Part shown: piece after piece, positions 51,156 to 59,015 of the stretch | Layout: each line of letters starts with the position of its first letter | Position numbering within the stretch: the first letter of the stretch is position 1 | Origin: Deinobacterium chartae | GTDB lineage: Bacteria > Deinococcota > Deinococci > Deinococcales > Deinococcaceae | NCBI RefSeq assembly: GCF_014202645.1 | Contig: NZ_JACHHG010000008.1 | Span: 62,001 to 126,000 of the forward strand | DNA length: 64,000 bases | Reading direction: 5' to 3' | Made by a program: the position numbers and the translations under genes | Notes under the pieces: generated by a model | The model's input: the letters and a program-made list of their open reading frames with translations, nothing else | Told to the model about the DNA's origin: nothing | Databases searched by the model: none

Positions 51156-51785
51156 TCAGTTCGAGATGACGCCCTCGAGTTCCGATTGTGGCCAGCGGGT
51201 CGAGCGCAGCTCCTCGGCGCGAATCAGCGCCTCGAGGTCGGCCACCGCGCGTTCCACCCGGTCATTGACCACCACGTAACGGAAGCGGTGCGCAGCCAGA
51301 ATCTCCTCGCGCGCGCGCGCCAGACGGCGCTCGATGCGCTCGGGGGTCTCGGTCGCGCGGCCCACCAGGCGGCGGCGCAACTCGGACAGGCTCGGCGGCA
51401 TGATAAAGATCAGCACCGCCTCGGGAGCGGCGGCGGCCACCTGCATGGCCCCCTCCACCTCGATCTCCAGCAGCGCGTGCTCGCCGCGTGCCAAAGCAGC
51501 TTCCACCGGGGCACGCGGCGTGCCGTAACGGTTGCCGACAAACTCGGCGTGCTCAAGGAAGCCGGCCCCCGTGAGCAGTTCGGCCTCGAACTGCTCACGG
51601 GTACGGAAGTGGTAGTCCACGCCGTCCACCTCGCCCGGCCGCTGTTCGCGGGTCGTCCAGGAGATGGAGTAAAACATCGGTACCCGCTCGAGCAGCCGGG
51701 CACGGATGGTGCCTTTTCCGACGCCGGAGGCGCCGGTCATCACGAACAGCAGGCCGCGTGGGGTGGGTGAAGCCTCGGGTGCCAT
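51156..51785 (-). CDS. gmk: Guanylate kinase
   Basis: 209 residues. P-loop G-A-S-G-V-G-K-G near the N-terminus, S-W-T-T-R-E-Q-R-P-G-E-V-D-G-V-D-Y-H-F (GMP binding), G-N-R-Y-G-T-P, E-I-E-V-E-G-A and the lid R-x2-R-R. It phosphorylates GMP to GDP with ATP. Its ATG follows the transketolase stop after three bases (TAA CGG ATG), so the two are translated from one message and are tightly linked in order tkt-gmk. Confidence 0.92.
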   Translation of the reverse strand: MAPEASPTPRGLLFVMTGASGVGKGTIRARLLERVPMFYSISWTTREQRPGEVDGVDYHFRTREQFEAELLTGAGFLEHAEFVGNRYGTPRAPVEAALARGEHALLEIEVEGAMQVAAAAPEAVLIFIMPPSLSELRRRLVGRATETPERIERRLARAREEILAAHRFRYVVVNDRVERAVADLEALIRAEELRSTRWPQSELEGVISN

Positions 51786-51788
51786 CCG

Positions 51789-53762
51789 TTAAAGCAGGCC
51801 CTTTACGGTGCGCACCACGTTTTCGACGTTGAAGCCGAACTTCTCGAACAGGGTCTCGGCCGGGGCAGATGCGCCGAAGCCGCGCATGGCGATGACCGCA
51901 CCGCCATCTCCTACCCACTCGTGCCAGCCGAAGGGGCTGGCCGCCTCGATCGCCACGCGCTTTACGCCGGGCGTCAGCACCGAGCTCTTGTAGGCCGCCT
52001 CCTGCTCGCGGAACAGCTCCATGCTGGGCATCGACACCACTCGGGCCGGGATACCCTCGGCCTCGAGGGTCTCGGCGGCGCGCAGGGCCAGATGCACTTC
52101 GCTGCCGCTGGCGATCAGCACGATCTGGTGGTTTTCGGCGTCACGCACCACGTACGCGCCGCGCCGCACGCCCTGGTGGTTGCGCGGCAGCACCGGCAGG
52201 TTCTGGCGGGTCAGCACCAGCGCGGTCGGTGCCGCCGTGCGCTCGAGGGCGATCTGCCACGCCGCAGCCGTCTCGTTGGCGTCGGCCGGACGGAAAACTG
52301 CCAGGTGCGGCACCGCGCGCAGCGCAGCGAGGTGCTCGATCGGCTGGTGGGTGGGGCCGTCCTCGCCCAGACCGATCGAGTCGTGCGTGAACACGTAGAT
52401 GACCGGCTGCTCCATCAGTGCCGCCAGGCGCAGCGAGGGCTTGAGGTAGTCGGAGAAGACCAGGAACGTGCCCACGTACGGGCGCAGACCGCCGTACAGC
52501 GCCATGCCGTTGGCCGCGGCGGCCATGCCGTGCTCGCGCACCCCGAAGTAGATGTTGCGTCCGGCAAGGTTCCCGGCCTGGCTGAACGCCTCGCCATCGA
52601 TGGTAGTCTTGGTCGAGCCCGCCAGGTCCGCCGAGCCGCCTACCAGCGCGGGCACGCGGGCCGCGATGGCGTTGAGGACCGTACCGCTGGCCGCGCGGGT
52701 CGCCTGGGCCTTGCCGCCCGCCTCGAACGACGGCAGGTTCTCGGCCCAGCCTGCGGGCAGCTTGCCCGAGAGCTGCGCCTCGAGGGCCGCGGCCTCCTCG
52801 GGGTACTCGCTGCGGTAGCGCTCGAGCAGGGCGTTCCACTCCTGCTCCTGCTGACGGCCGCGCTCGACCGCCTCGAGGAAGTGCTCGCGCACCTCGTCGG
52901 GCACGGTGAAGGGCTCCTCGTACTCCCAGCCCAGCAGCTGCTTGGTGAGGCGTACCTCTTCCTCGCCCAGCGGTTCGCCGTGTGCCTTGTGCGTGCCCGC
53001 CTTGTTGGGGCTGCCGTACCCGATGATGGTCTTGATGCGGATCAGGGTGGGCTGATTCGTGTTCTGCTGCGCGTCGCGGATGGCCATCTGCAGCGCGGTG
53101 GTGTCGTTGCCGTCGGAGACCATCAGCACCTGCCAGCCGTACCCCTGGAAGCGCTCGGTGGTCTCGTCCGAGAACGACACGTTGGTGGCGGCGTCCAGGC
53201 TGACGTCGTTATCGTCGTACAGCCAGATCAGCTTGCCCAGCTTCAGGTGGCCGGCGAGGCTGGCGGCCTCGTGGCTTACGCCCTCCATCAGGTCACCGTC
53301 GGAGACCATCGCGTAGGTGAAGTTGTTGAAAACCTCGAGGCCGGGCCGGTTGAAGCGCGCAGCGAGGTGAGCTTCGGCCATCGCCATGCCGACCGAGGTC
53401 GCCGCCCCCTGACCCAGCGGCCCGGTGGTCATCTCCAGGCCGGGTGTGAGGCCGTACTCGGGGTGCCCGGGGGTCTTGGAGCCCCACTGCCGGAAACGCT
53501 TGAGCTCCTCGAGGCTCAGGTCGTAGCCGGTGAGGTGCAGCATCGAGTAGATCAGCATCGAAGCGTGCCCGGCCGACAGCACGTAACGGTCACGGCCCAT
53601 CCAGCGGGGGTTCTTGGGGTTGTGGCGCAAGAACTTGGTCCACAGGACGTAGGCGGTGGGGGCCATGCCCAGCGGCGCTCCCGGGTGGCCGGAGTTGGCC
53701 TTCTGGACCGCGTCGATGGACAGCGTCCGGATGGTATTGATCGCTAGCGTCTCGAGGCTCAT
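51789..53762 (-). CDS. tkt: Transketolase
   Basis: 657 residues from ATG 53762. The thiamine-pyrophosphate enzyme moves two-carbon units in the pentose-phosphate pathway and the Calvin-like sugar interconversion. The N-terminal domain has [13 protein letters not shown] and the TPP motif V-S-D-G-D-L-M-E-G with the N of D-D-N-D-V-S; the middle domain has R-F-I-/F-G-V-R-E-H-G-M-A (glutamate-histidine pair) and [15 protein letters not shown]; the C-terminal domain ends with L-F-E-K-F-G-F. The frame opens upstream to 53891, but a TAGAAT element seven bases before 53762 marks a leaderless start. In D. radiodurans tkt belongs to the damage-response regulon; no RDRM is visible here. Confidence 0.93.
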   Translation of the reverse strand: MSLETLAINTIRTLSIDAVQKANSGHPGAPLGMAPTAYVLWTKFLRHNPKNPRWMGRDRYVLSAGHASMLIYSMLHLTGYDLSLEELKRFRQWGSKTPGHPEYGLTPGLEMTTGPLGQGAATSVGMAMAEAHLAARFNRPGLEVFNNFTYAMVSDGDLMEGVSHEAASLAGHLKLGKLIWLYDDNDVSLDAATNVSFSDETTERFQGYGWQVLMVSDGNDTTALQMAIRDAQQNTNQPTLIRIKTIIGYGSPNKAGTHKAHGEPLGEEEVRLTKQLLGWEYEEPFTVPDEVREHFLEAVERGRQQEQEWNALLERYRSEYPEEAAALEAQLSGKLPAGWAENLPSFEAGGKAQATRAASGTVLNAIAARVPALVGGSADLAGSTKTTIDGEAFSQAGNLAGRNIYFGVREHGMAAAANGMALYGGLRPYVGTFLVFSDYLKPSLRLAALMEQPVIYVFTHDSIGLGEDGPTHQPIEHLAALRAVPHLAVFRPADANETAAAWQIALERTAAPTALVLTRQNLPVLPRNHQGVRRGAYVVRDAENHQIVLIASGSEVHLALRAAETLEAEGIPARVVSMPSMELFREQEAAYKSSVLTPGVKRVAIEAASPFGWHEWVGDGGAVIAMRGFGASAPAETLFEKFGFNVENVVRTVKGLL

Positions 53763-53769
53763 GAGGCAC

Positions 53770-53775
53770 ATTCTA
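53770..53775 (-). promoter_or_regulatory. Leaderless -10 element TAGAAT
   Basis: TAGAAT on the minus strand, seven bases before ATG 53762 of tkt. No palindromic damage motif accompanies it. Confidence 0.6.
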
Positions 53776-54567
53776 CCGCCCTGCCGTGCGCTGGAGATAC
53801 CTCTTGATCTAACCGGGTCCGCTGTATGAGCCAAATCGAAACGCTCAGGAAAACTTTCCGCCCATGACGTGATATGTGTGCCTCCGCCCAACGGTGATTT
53901 CGCGAGAAACCCGTTCCGGGCTGTCCTCCTGGTTCCCGTGCACGCGGCACGTTGGGGCCGCGTGCACGGGTGTTTGAACGGTTTTTTATCCGCTCCCCGG
54001 CAGGCCGTTCAAGGGCCCCCCGGGGCACTGGTCCGTCAGCCCGCGCCCGTGTAAGCAGCGCCTGGAAGATCCGTCGCGCGAACCGCACCCACGCCAGGTG
54101 CGCCGGGGATCCAAGCCGCTGGCGCGCCGGGCGAACACACGATTGGGCAGCGCAACTCCGGCCGGATCAAGAGAGGAGCTCGAATACCAACCGGGCAGAT
54201 CAGGCCGGATGGCGTGCCTGGGGAGCAGCATTCACCACGCCACGCCTCAGTCCGGTCACGTAACGGCGGCGCGAGAACGGTTCGAGCGGCGGCGCCCTGC
54301 GCGAATCGGTCAGCGCGGCCACCCATCCGATCTCGAACTCCCCCCATTCAAGGGTCAACCGTGGGACCATACCGTCCATGATGGTCTCGAGGAAAACAGC
54401 GCTGATGCGTTGAGGCATGCGGTTCGTCCGGGAAGGCATACGGGGCACCTTTGCGGGTCTCGAGCGGGGCTCGGCAGGAGGTTCACAACGCTTTTCAGAG
54501 AGAAGACCGTTTGGTCTTCGTTTCTATACAGATACACGCCCACGCTTGAAATAGCTCTGAAAAAAAG
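53776..54567. other. Gap of about 790 bp with no supported gene
   Basis: Frames are open in several phases but give Arg/Gly/Pro-rich translations. A minus frame from 54448 to 54200 (82 codons, with V-P-R-L-T-L-E-W-G-E-F-E-I-G-W-V-A-A-L) looks the least random and has an AAAGGTG before a start, but no family was recognised. A 14-bp hairpin with T6 lies at 53935-53970, and a short inverted repeat GAAGACC-GTTT-GGTCTTC at 54502-54519. Could be decayed DNA or an untranslated RNA; none can be shown. Confidence 0.4.
53935..53970 (+). terminator. Orphan terminator-like hairpin
   Basis: CCCGTGCACGCGGC, 8-nt loop, GCCGCGTGCACGGG, then TGTTTGAACGGTTTTTTAT. It has a good T-run on the plus strand, but no plus-strand gene precedes it, so an unannotated short transcript from about 53800 is possible. 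Confidence 0.55.
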
Positions 54568-54591
54568 CGAGGAGCCGTTCACGGCCCCTCG
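54568..54591 (-). terminator. Terminator of the phosphoesterase at 54607
   Basis: Stem CGAGGAGCCG with loop TTCA and one mismatched position (A opposite C), and on the minus strand a CTTTTTTT tail. Lies 16 bp beyond the stop. Confidence 0.8.
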
Positions 54592-54606
54592 AGCAGACTT
54601 AAAGCT

Positions 54607-55329
54607 TTACTTCACTTTAGGTCGTCGCTTCTGGTAACGCCCGGTCCGCAGCTCCTGTACGTACTCCCGGATGAACGGCATATCCGAGGCCTCGGCCACG
54701 GCGATCTCCGCCTCGCGGTCGTACACCACCCGCTGAAAGCTCATCGAGTAGCCGCTCGGCTCGAACTCCAGCACCAGATACGTTGCCAACACGCTGTCGA
54801 GCGGATTGCCCACGCTGCCGGTGTTGATCAAGGGGCGGCCCTCCACGTCCAGCAGCAGCGCCTCGTGTACGTCGGCATACACCACGGCGTCGGCGTAATC
54901 CTCGAGGCCATGGGTGGGCTGCGGCAGGAACATCTCGCGTTGGTCGGGAAGGCTGGAATGCGGGTATACGCGGTGAAAGACGCTCTTGGCCGAGGCGTGC
55001 ACGAAACGCCACAGCATGTTCCCGAAGGTCTCCTCGAGGGCAAACGGCAGTTTGCCCAGGTAATCGAGTTGGCCGGGCGTCAGCCTCGAGCGTGGCCACA
55101 GGTCCTGCGGCCGGTTGCTGGCCCCGGCGACCCGGGCATCCCAGTTGCCCATTAAGGCGGCGGAGGCGTACTCGGACACCCACTCCACCACCTCCTTGGG
55201 CCGCGGGCCTTTGCCCACGAGGTCACCCAGTACCCAGATATCGCGTATGCCCCGCCGGTGGATGTCCTGATGCACGGCCAACGTCGCGGTGAGGTTGGCG
55301 TGAAGGTCAGCGATGACGGCGAGCTTCAT
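54607..55329 (-). CDS. Diverged calcineurin-like metallophosphoesterase
   Basis: 240 residues from ATG 55329, with TAAACT seven bases upstream. The start D8-L-H10-A-N, G35-D36-L-V-G-K-G-P and a single H111-A-S fit the YfcE/MJ0936 fold, but motif III reads G-N-W63-D (Trp instead of His), and the G-H-T-H site is replaced by A152-D-V-H155. So two metal/catalytic positions are altered: the His that protonates the leaving group is Trp, and one metal ligand His is Asp. Activity may be changed or lost. The C-terminus is basic (R-Y-Q-K-R-R-P-K-V-K). It is preceded by nothing co-transcribed. Confidence 0.8.
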   Translation of the reverse strand: MKLAVIADLHANLTATLAVHQDIHRRGIRDIWVLGDLVGKGPRPKEVVEWVSEYASAALMGNWDARVAGASNRPQDLWPRSRLTPGQLDYLGKLPFALEETFGNMLWRFVHASAKSVFHRVYPHSSLPDQREMFLPQPTHGLEDYADAVVYADVHEALLLDVEGRPLINTGSVGNPLDSVLATYLVLEFEPSGYSMSFQRVVYDREAEIAVAEASDMPFIREYVQELRTGRYQKRRPKVK

Positions 55330-55336
55330 GCTGTCT

Positions 55337-55342
55337 AGTTTA
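55337..55342 (-). promoter_or_regulatory. Leaderless -10 element TAAACT
   Basis: TAAACT on the minus strand, seven bases before ATG 55329; no ribosome site. Confidence 0.55.
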
Positions 55343-55564
55343 CTGTGCCGTACCCCAGACCGCCCGAGACCTCATCGGTTCCGGTTTTGTTCATGGCCAG
55401 CTCAGGACCGACCGCAAAAGAGCGCAGCGACGTTCTTTGTTTCCGCTCCAGCGCTGGTGAGCTGCCCTTCCCCACCGCTGCTGTCCCGAGCACGCACGAG
55501 GACGGGACCGCCGCTGCATGCTCGGGCGCTCTCCCCTGTTTGCAAAAGCCCGCTCGCACCAAAA
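55343..55564. other. Intergenic, about 220 bp
   Basis: Between the phosphoesterase promoter and the rplI terminator (all minus). No gene, repeat or obvious second promoter. Confidence 0.45.
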
Positions 55565-55594
55565 AAGCCTCCGGACAACTTTGTCCGGAGGCTT
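55565..55594 (-). terminator. Terminator of the rpsF-ssb-rpsR-rplI operon
   Basis: AAGCCTCCGGACAA, two-base loop CT, and exact complement, followed on the minus strand by TTTTTTGG. Lies 12 bp beyond the rplI stop. Confidence 0.88.
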
Positions 55595-55605
55595 GTAAAA
55601 GCAGG

Positions 55606-56046
55606 TTACTGCGCGCTGATCAGCAGTTTGACCGGGATGGTCACATCGTGGTGGGCGCGGTAGCTGACCTCGTACTCGCCGAGTTCCTTGATGGCCTTGG
55701 GCATCTCGAACTTGCGACGGTCCAGGTCCTTGCCGGTCTGGGCCTTGGCGGCCTCGACCACGTCGCCACTGGTGATGGCGCCGTAGATCTTGCCTTCACC
55801 GGCGCGAACGGTCAGGTTCACGACGACGTCCTTGAGCTCCTCGGCCAGCTGCTCGGCAGCGGCCTTCTCGGCGGCCAGCTGCTTGTTGCGGGCGCGCACG
55901 CGGGCCTCGAGGGTCTTGAGGTTGCTTTGGGTCGCAGGCAGCGCGATGCCGTTGGGGATCAGGAAGTTACGCGCGTAGCCGGGCTTGACGCTCACCACGT
56001 CGCCGGGCTTGCCGAGACGGTTGGGTTCAAGCAGGATGACGTTCAC
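55606..56046 (-). CDS. rplI: Ribosomal protein L9
   Basis: 146 residues. The N-terminal domain [21 protein letters not shown][10 protein letters not shown] is the standard L9 signature; the long connecting helix rich in Ala/Glu/Lys and the C-terminal RNA-binding domain follow. It binds 23S rRNA near the base of the L1 stalk. The start lies inside the 3' end of rpsR (four-base overlap), so they are translationally coupled in the conserved operon. Confidence 0.95.
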   Translation of the reverse strand: MNVILLEPNRLGKPGDVVSVKPGYARNFLIPNGIALPATQSNLKTLEARVRARNKQLAAEKAAAEQLAEELKDVVVNLTVRAGEGKIYGAITSGDVVEAAKAQTGKDLDRRKFEMPKAIKELGEYEVSYRAHHDVTIPVKLLISAQ

Positions 56047-56306
56047 TTGCGCACCAGCTTCTCGGTGTAGGGGAGCAGCGCGAGCTGACGGGCGATCTTG
56101 ATCGTACCCGCGAGGCGGCGCTGGTTCTTGGCGCTCAGGCCAGTACGGCGGCGGGGCAAGATCTTGCCGCTGTCACTGATGAAGCGGCGGAGCATCTTGA
56201 CATCCTTGTAGTCGGTGATTTCGAGTTCACCGATGGCAAAGGGGTCTACCTTCGGCTTGCGGGGGCGCTTGGGGCCCTTCGCACGGGGTTTACGCTGTTC
56301 AGCCAT
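56043..56306 (-). CDS. rpsR: Ribosomal protein S18
   Basis: 87 residues. Core [26 protein letters not shown] and the basic tail K-N-Q-R-R-L are the S18 signature. An extra N-terminal Lys/Arg/Pro-rich stretch ([15 protein letters not shown]) is longer than in E. coli. S18 pairs with S6 on the 30S platform; both are made from this operon. Confidence 0.95.
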   Translation of the reverse strand: MAEQRKPRAKGPKRPRKPKVDPFAIGELEITDYKDVKMLRRFISDSGKILPRRRTGLSAKNQRRLAGTIKIARQLALLPYTEKLVRK

Positions 56307-56327
56307 GTTTTAACCTTGTGCCTGCGC

Positions 56328-57185
56328 TTAAAATGGCAGGTCTTCTTCCGGCGGGAAATCGTGTAAGCCTTCGTCAATATCCAAGCCGCTCGAACGGGAC
56401 CCCGCAGCTTTGGCTGCAGCAGGCGCATTCCCGTAGGCTCCACGGGATGCGGCCGGGGTGGTCACAGCGCCGCCGGGGGCGCTGGGACCTCGAGTCAGGG
56501 CTTCGACACGGGTCGCTTCTACTTTGGTGGAGATGCGCTTGTTGCCCTCGCGGTCCGTCCACGATTCGTTGGTCACGCGACCCAGCACCATCAGGGGATC
56601 ACCCTTCTTGAGCTGTGCAGTCGCTTCGGCCAGTTCACGCCACAGCGTGACGTCCAGCCAGTGGGTCCGCTCCTGCCAGTTGCCGTCGCGGCCCTTCCAG
56701 GATTCGTTGACCGCCAGGCCCACACCGAGCACAGCGTCGCCGCCGGGGGTGTAGCGCAGTTCGGGGTCGCGGGTGAGGTTGCCGACCAGCACCGCATGGT
56801 TGAGTCCGTTGGGAAGGCGAACACCGCCTCCGGCGTCGCGCACGAGTTCGTCGCTGCGCTGCACGCCCTCCACACGCAGGCCCTTGATGTTCACGGCGCT
56901 GCGCTTCTGGCCCTCGGGAGTTTCCCAGGCGCGGTACTCGAGGCTGCCCTCGACCATCACCGCGTCGCCGGCCTTGTACTGTTCGGCCACGCTTTCGGCG
57001 GGCTTGCCCATCAGGCTGACGCGGTGGTACCAGGGGAGCCTGCGCTCCCGTCCGTCCGAACCGATAACGAGATCCTCGCCGGCCACGGTCACTTCGCAGA
57101 CGGCAACGCCGCCGGCGGTGTAGCGCAGTTCGGGATCGCGTGCCAGGGCACCGACCAGGTACACGTGGTTCATTCCTCGAGCCAT
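56328..57185 (-). CDS. ssb: Single-stranded DNA-binding protein with two OB folds
   Basis: 285 residues, about twice a typical bacterial SSB (170-180), as in Deinococcus/Thermus. The first OB fold is at about 4-110 (N-H-V-Y-L-V-G-A-L-A-R-D-P-E-L-R-Y-T) and the second at about 128-235 (N-H-A-V-L-V-G-N-L-T-R-D-P-E-L-R-Y-T), which are recognisable duplicates; a homodimer gives four OB folds as the E. coli tetramer does. The Ala/Gly-rich linker ends in the acidic tail D-F-P-P-E-E-D-L-P-F that recruits partners such as RecQ and RecO. It protects single strands in replication and repair. It sits between rpsF (108 bp upstream) and rpsR (21 bp downstream). No RDRM was found before it. Confidence 0.95.
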   Translation of the reverse strand: MARGMNHVYLVGALARDPELRYTAGGVAVCEVTVAGEDLVIGSDGRERRLPWYHRVSLMGKPAESVAEQYKAGDAVMVEGSLEYRAWETPEGQKRSAVNIKGLRVEGVQRSDELVRDAGGGVRLPNGLNHAVLVGNLTRDPELRYTPGGDAVLGVGLAVNESWKGRDGNWQERTHWLDVTLWRELAEATAQLKKGDPLMVLGRVTNESWTDREGNKRISTKVEATRVEALTRGPSAPGGAVTTPAASRGAYGNAPAAAKAAGSRSSGLDIDEGLHDFPPEEDLPF

Positions 57186-57259
57186 AGTTGCGTTCTCCTT
57201 ACGGTGTTGGTCTTGTTCTGTACGTCTAGCTTAGGGGCCATATCGGCTCGAGGGAGCGC

Positions 57260-57295
57260 AAAAAGACCTTGACGGCAATAGAAATTGCGTCTTTT
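57260..57295 (-). terminator. Partial terminator/attenuator between rpsF and ssb
   Basis: Imperfect hairpin overlapping the rpsF stop: AAAAAGAC and GTCTTTT arms enclose GCAAT-AGAA-ATTGC. On the minus strand it is followed by a GTCTTTTTGCG tail. It could lower transcription into ssb-rpsR-rplI, or mark a secondary promoter for ssb. Confidence 0.45.
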
Positions 57296-57602
57296 AGGCC
57301 TTCTTGGTCTTCCACTCGGGACGGTCCTTGACGATCTGGACGCGGCGGATGTGGTCGCGCAGACGCAGGACGTCACCGATCGACTGGACCGGGTTACCGC
57401 TGGTCTTGATGGTGTAGTAGAGGTAGTAACCTTCGCGCTCCTTCTGGATCGCGTACGCCATGCGGCGGTTACCGAGCTCCTCGAGGCCCACGATCTCGCC
57501 ACCGGCGTTCTTGACGGTGTTCTCGATGTAGTCCTTCTCGATCGCGACCTGCTCGCTCGACAGCGAGGGGTTCAGGATCAGGTTAAGGTCGTACTGGTAC
57601 AT
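57294..57602 (-). CDS. rpsF: Ribosomal protein S6
   Basis: 102 residues with AAAGGAGG before ATG 57602. Y-D-L-N-L-I-L-N-P at the N-terminus, the E-N-T-V-K-N-A-G-G-E-I-V loop and R-R-M-A-Y-A-I-Q-K-E-R-E-G-Y-Y-L-Y are the S6 fold that pairs with S18. First gene of the S6-SSB-S18-L9 operon. The leader between promoter and gene contains a stable hairpin (GCGGCCC-TGT-GGGCCGC), the kind of position where S6:S18 binding autoregulates in other bacteria. Confidence 0.95.
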   Translation of the reverse strand: MYQYDLNLILNPSLSSEQVAIEKDYIENTVKNAGGEIVGLEELGNRRMAYAIQKEREGYYLYYTIKTSGNPVQSIGDVLRLRDHIRRVQIVKDRPEWKTKKA

Positions 57603-57630
57603 GTTTCACCTCCTTTGGTGCATGGTTTTT

Positions 57631-57647
57631 GCGGCCCACAGGGCCGC
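57631..57647 (-). promoter_or_regulatory. 5' leader hairpin of rpsF
   Basis: GCGGCCC, loop TGT, GGGCCGC on the minus strand, 28 bp before ATG 57602 and just downstream of the predicted start site. In many bacteria an S6:S18 complex binds a leader hairpin with an exposed CCG; here a GCCG is in the stem, so the match is only positional. Confidence 0.45.
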
Positions 57648-57655
57648 GACTTCAA

Positions 57656-57684
57656 AGTATACCAAAAGCCCGGGGACGGGTCCA
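57656..57684 (-). promoter_or_regulatory. Promoter TGGACC-17-TATACT of rpsF operon
   Basis: On the minus strand TGGACC (57684-57679), 17 bp, TATACT (57661-57656). Start about 57650, giving a leader of roughly 48 nt with the hairpin above. Confidence 0.65.
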
Positions 57685-57745
57685 GATGTGGAGACGCGGC
57701 AGGTCAGGGTGTGCCTTTTTTCAAGCGCACCTCCTGAGAGAACTG

Positions 57746-57751
57746 TATTAT
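57746..57751 (+). promoter_or_regulatory. Leaderless -10 element TATTAT
   Basis: TATTAT, six bases, then ATG 57758. It sets the start of the receiver-BTAD gene; the frame from 57629 is too long. Confidence 0.6.
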
Positions 57752-57757
57752 GAGGAC

Positions 57758-58780
57758 ATGTCTCACGTGCTGGTGGTCGGTACGGATCCGTCGGCACTGC
57801 AGCTGATCGGGCTGACCCTCGAGTGCGCGGGGCACCAGGTATGGACCTTCGAACAGGTCTCGCGCGCCCTGGAGCTGCTGGAACGCACGCCGCCCGACCT
57901 GCTGATCGCCGCCGCCGACCTGCTGCCCAACGGCGGCCTGGAACTTTTACACCTTCTGCGTAGCGACGCGCGCTGGGCGCGCATTCCTTTCGTGCTGCTG
58001 GCCCCCGGGGCCGATGCGGCGGCGATGCGGGCCGCCATGCTGCTCGGAGCCGACGACGTGCTGACTACCCTCAGCCCGCCGGAGACGTTGCTGCAGACGG
58101 TCGAGGTCCGGTTGCAGCGGGTGCGCGAACTGCGCGGCGAGGCCGGGGCGGCGCAGGTCCGGGTGCGGGCCATGGGACGCGCCGAAGTGCTGTGGCGCGG
58201 CGTTCCGGTCGTTTGGAACTCGCGCAAGGCTGCGGAGCTGTTCTTCTTTCTGCTGGAAAAAGGGGGCAGCAGCTCGTGGGAGGCCGCCGAGGCGCTGTGG
58301 CCCGAGAAGGACGAGGAAAAAGCCTCGTCGCTGTTTCACACCACCTTGCACCGCCTGCGGCGCTCGCTGGCCCCCGAGGCCATCACGCAGGCCAACCGCC
58401 GCTACGGCCTGAGCGAGGCGCTGCGCCTGCGTTACGACGTGCAGGAATACCGCCGCCGGGCACGTGAGGCCCTCGACGCAGACGAGATCGGCCTGCTCGA
58501 CGGGGCCATCGCCTTGCACGGCGACTTCCTGCCCGGCTTCGAGTCGGACTGGTGCGAGGAGGTCCGCGCCGAACTCGGTGCCATCCAGGTAGAACTGCTG
58601 CGGCGCGCCGCCGCGCTGCACGAGCCCGAGCGGCCGCAACTGGCTGCGCGCTACAGCGAGCAGGCGGTCCGGATCGACCCGCTCGACGAGCGAAACTGGC
58701 GCGACCTCGAGCGGCTCCTGAATCGCCTCGAGGACCCGCGCTCGAGGGCTGCGGCGCGTCGGATCCCGTGGTGGGGCTGA
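57758..58780 (+). CDS. Receiver-like domain fused to winged helix and BTAD (SARP-type) regulator
   Basis: 340 residues from ATG 57758. The first 120 residues have the receiver fold, but the residues that make a phosphorylatable receiver are missing: at the site four residues before the conserved Pro (P57) there is Ala53 instead of Asp, though Asp54 is next to it; the Lys of the K-P motif is Thr104; and the acidic pair is T9-D10. A winged helix follows at about 130-210, and the last 130 residues are a bacterial transcriptional activation domain with TPR-like helices (L-L-D-G-A-I-A-L-H-G-D-F-L-P-G-F). This order resembles SARP/AfsR-type activators with the DNA-binding part in the middle. It probably responds to protein-protein contact or an unorthodox signal rather than phosphorylation. 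Confidence 0.8.
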   Translation: MSHVLVVGTDPSALQLIGLTLECAGHQVWTFEQVSRALELLERTPPDLLIAAADLLPNGGLELLHLLRSDARWARIPFVLLAPGADAAAMRAAMLLGADDVLTTLSPPETLLQTVEVRLQRVRELRGEAGAAQVRVRAMGRAEVLWRGVPVVWNSRKAAELFFFLLEKGGSSSWEAAEALWPEKDEEKASSLFHTTLHRLRRSLAPEAITQANRRYGLSEALRLRYDVQEYRRRAREALDADEIGLLDGAIALHGDFLPGFESDWCEEVRAELGAIQVELLRRAAALHEPERPQLAARYSEQAVRIDPLDERNWRDLERLLNRLEDPRSRAAARRIPWWG

Positions 58781-58836
58781 TTGTTAGGCTTTGGACTGAA
58801 AGATTAAGGGTTAAGACGGGTTCATGACCGGATAAT

Positions 58837-58864
58837 TTGGCCGAGTTTGGCAGGGCTGTAAGAT
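58837..58864 (+). promoter_or_regulatory. Promoter TTGGCC-16-TAAGAT
   Basis: TTGGCC (58837-58842), 16 bp, TAAGAT (58859-58864). It gives a leader of about 145 nt ahead of the regulator at 59016, unusual in a window of leaderless genes. Confidence 0.6.
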
Positions 58865-58879
58865 GCTTTTAATGTCCAG

Positions 58880-58921
58880 TCCCGCGACGTGCAGGTAACG
58901 TCGTGCCTGTCGGGATTTTTT
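58880..58921 (+). promoter_or_regulatory. Terminator-like hairpin in the leader (candidate attenuator)
   Basis: TCCCG...CGGGA enclosing the inner stem CGACG-9-CGTCG, followed by T6. Starts about 10 nt after the predicted transcription start, so RNA polymerase would often stop within about 50 nt. Read-through or an alternative fold would be needed to express the regulator gene; it could also yield a short free RNA. Confidence 0.5.
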
Positions 58922-59015
58922 CTTCCTTAAGGCAGCGCGGTGAGTCGCGGGTGGCATCCGCTGGTCCAGAGCACGGCGGTTTGCCCGCGACAACTCCAGC
59001 CTCCCAGGTGCCCAC

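Larger units (their letters stand above)
58781..59015. other. Intergenic, 235 bp, promoter and leader of the OmpR-type regulator
   Basis: Contains a promoter (58837-58864), a terminator-like hairpin (58880-58921) and 95 bp of leader before ATG 59016. The sequence upstream of 58837 shows nothing specific. Confidence 0.5.

Noticed and set aside
53763-53860. Damage-response palindrome before tkt
   Set aside because: tkt is in the RDR regulon of D. radiodurans, so I looked, but no 17-bp motif with central ATT and TTA/TAA ends is present.
54200-54448. 82-codon minus frame with V-P-R-L-T-L-E-W-G
   Set aside because: Less random than neighbours and with a weak ribosome site, but no family, terminator or conservation evidence; noted only as part of the gap.
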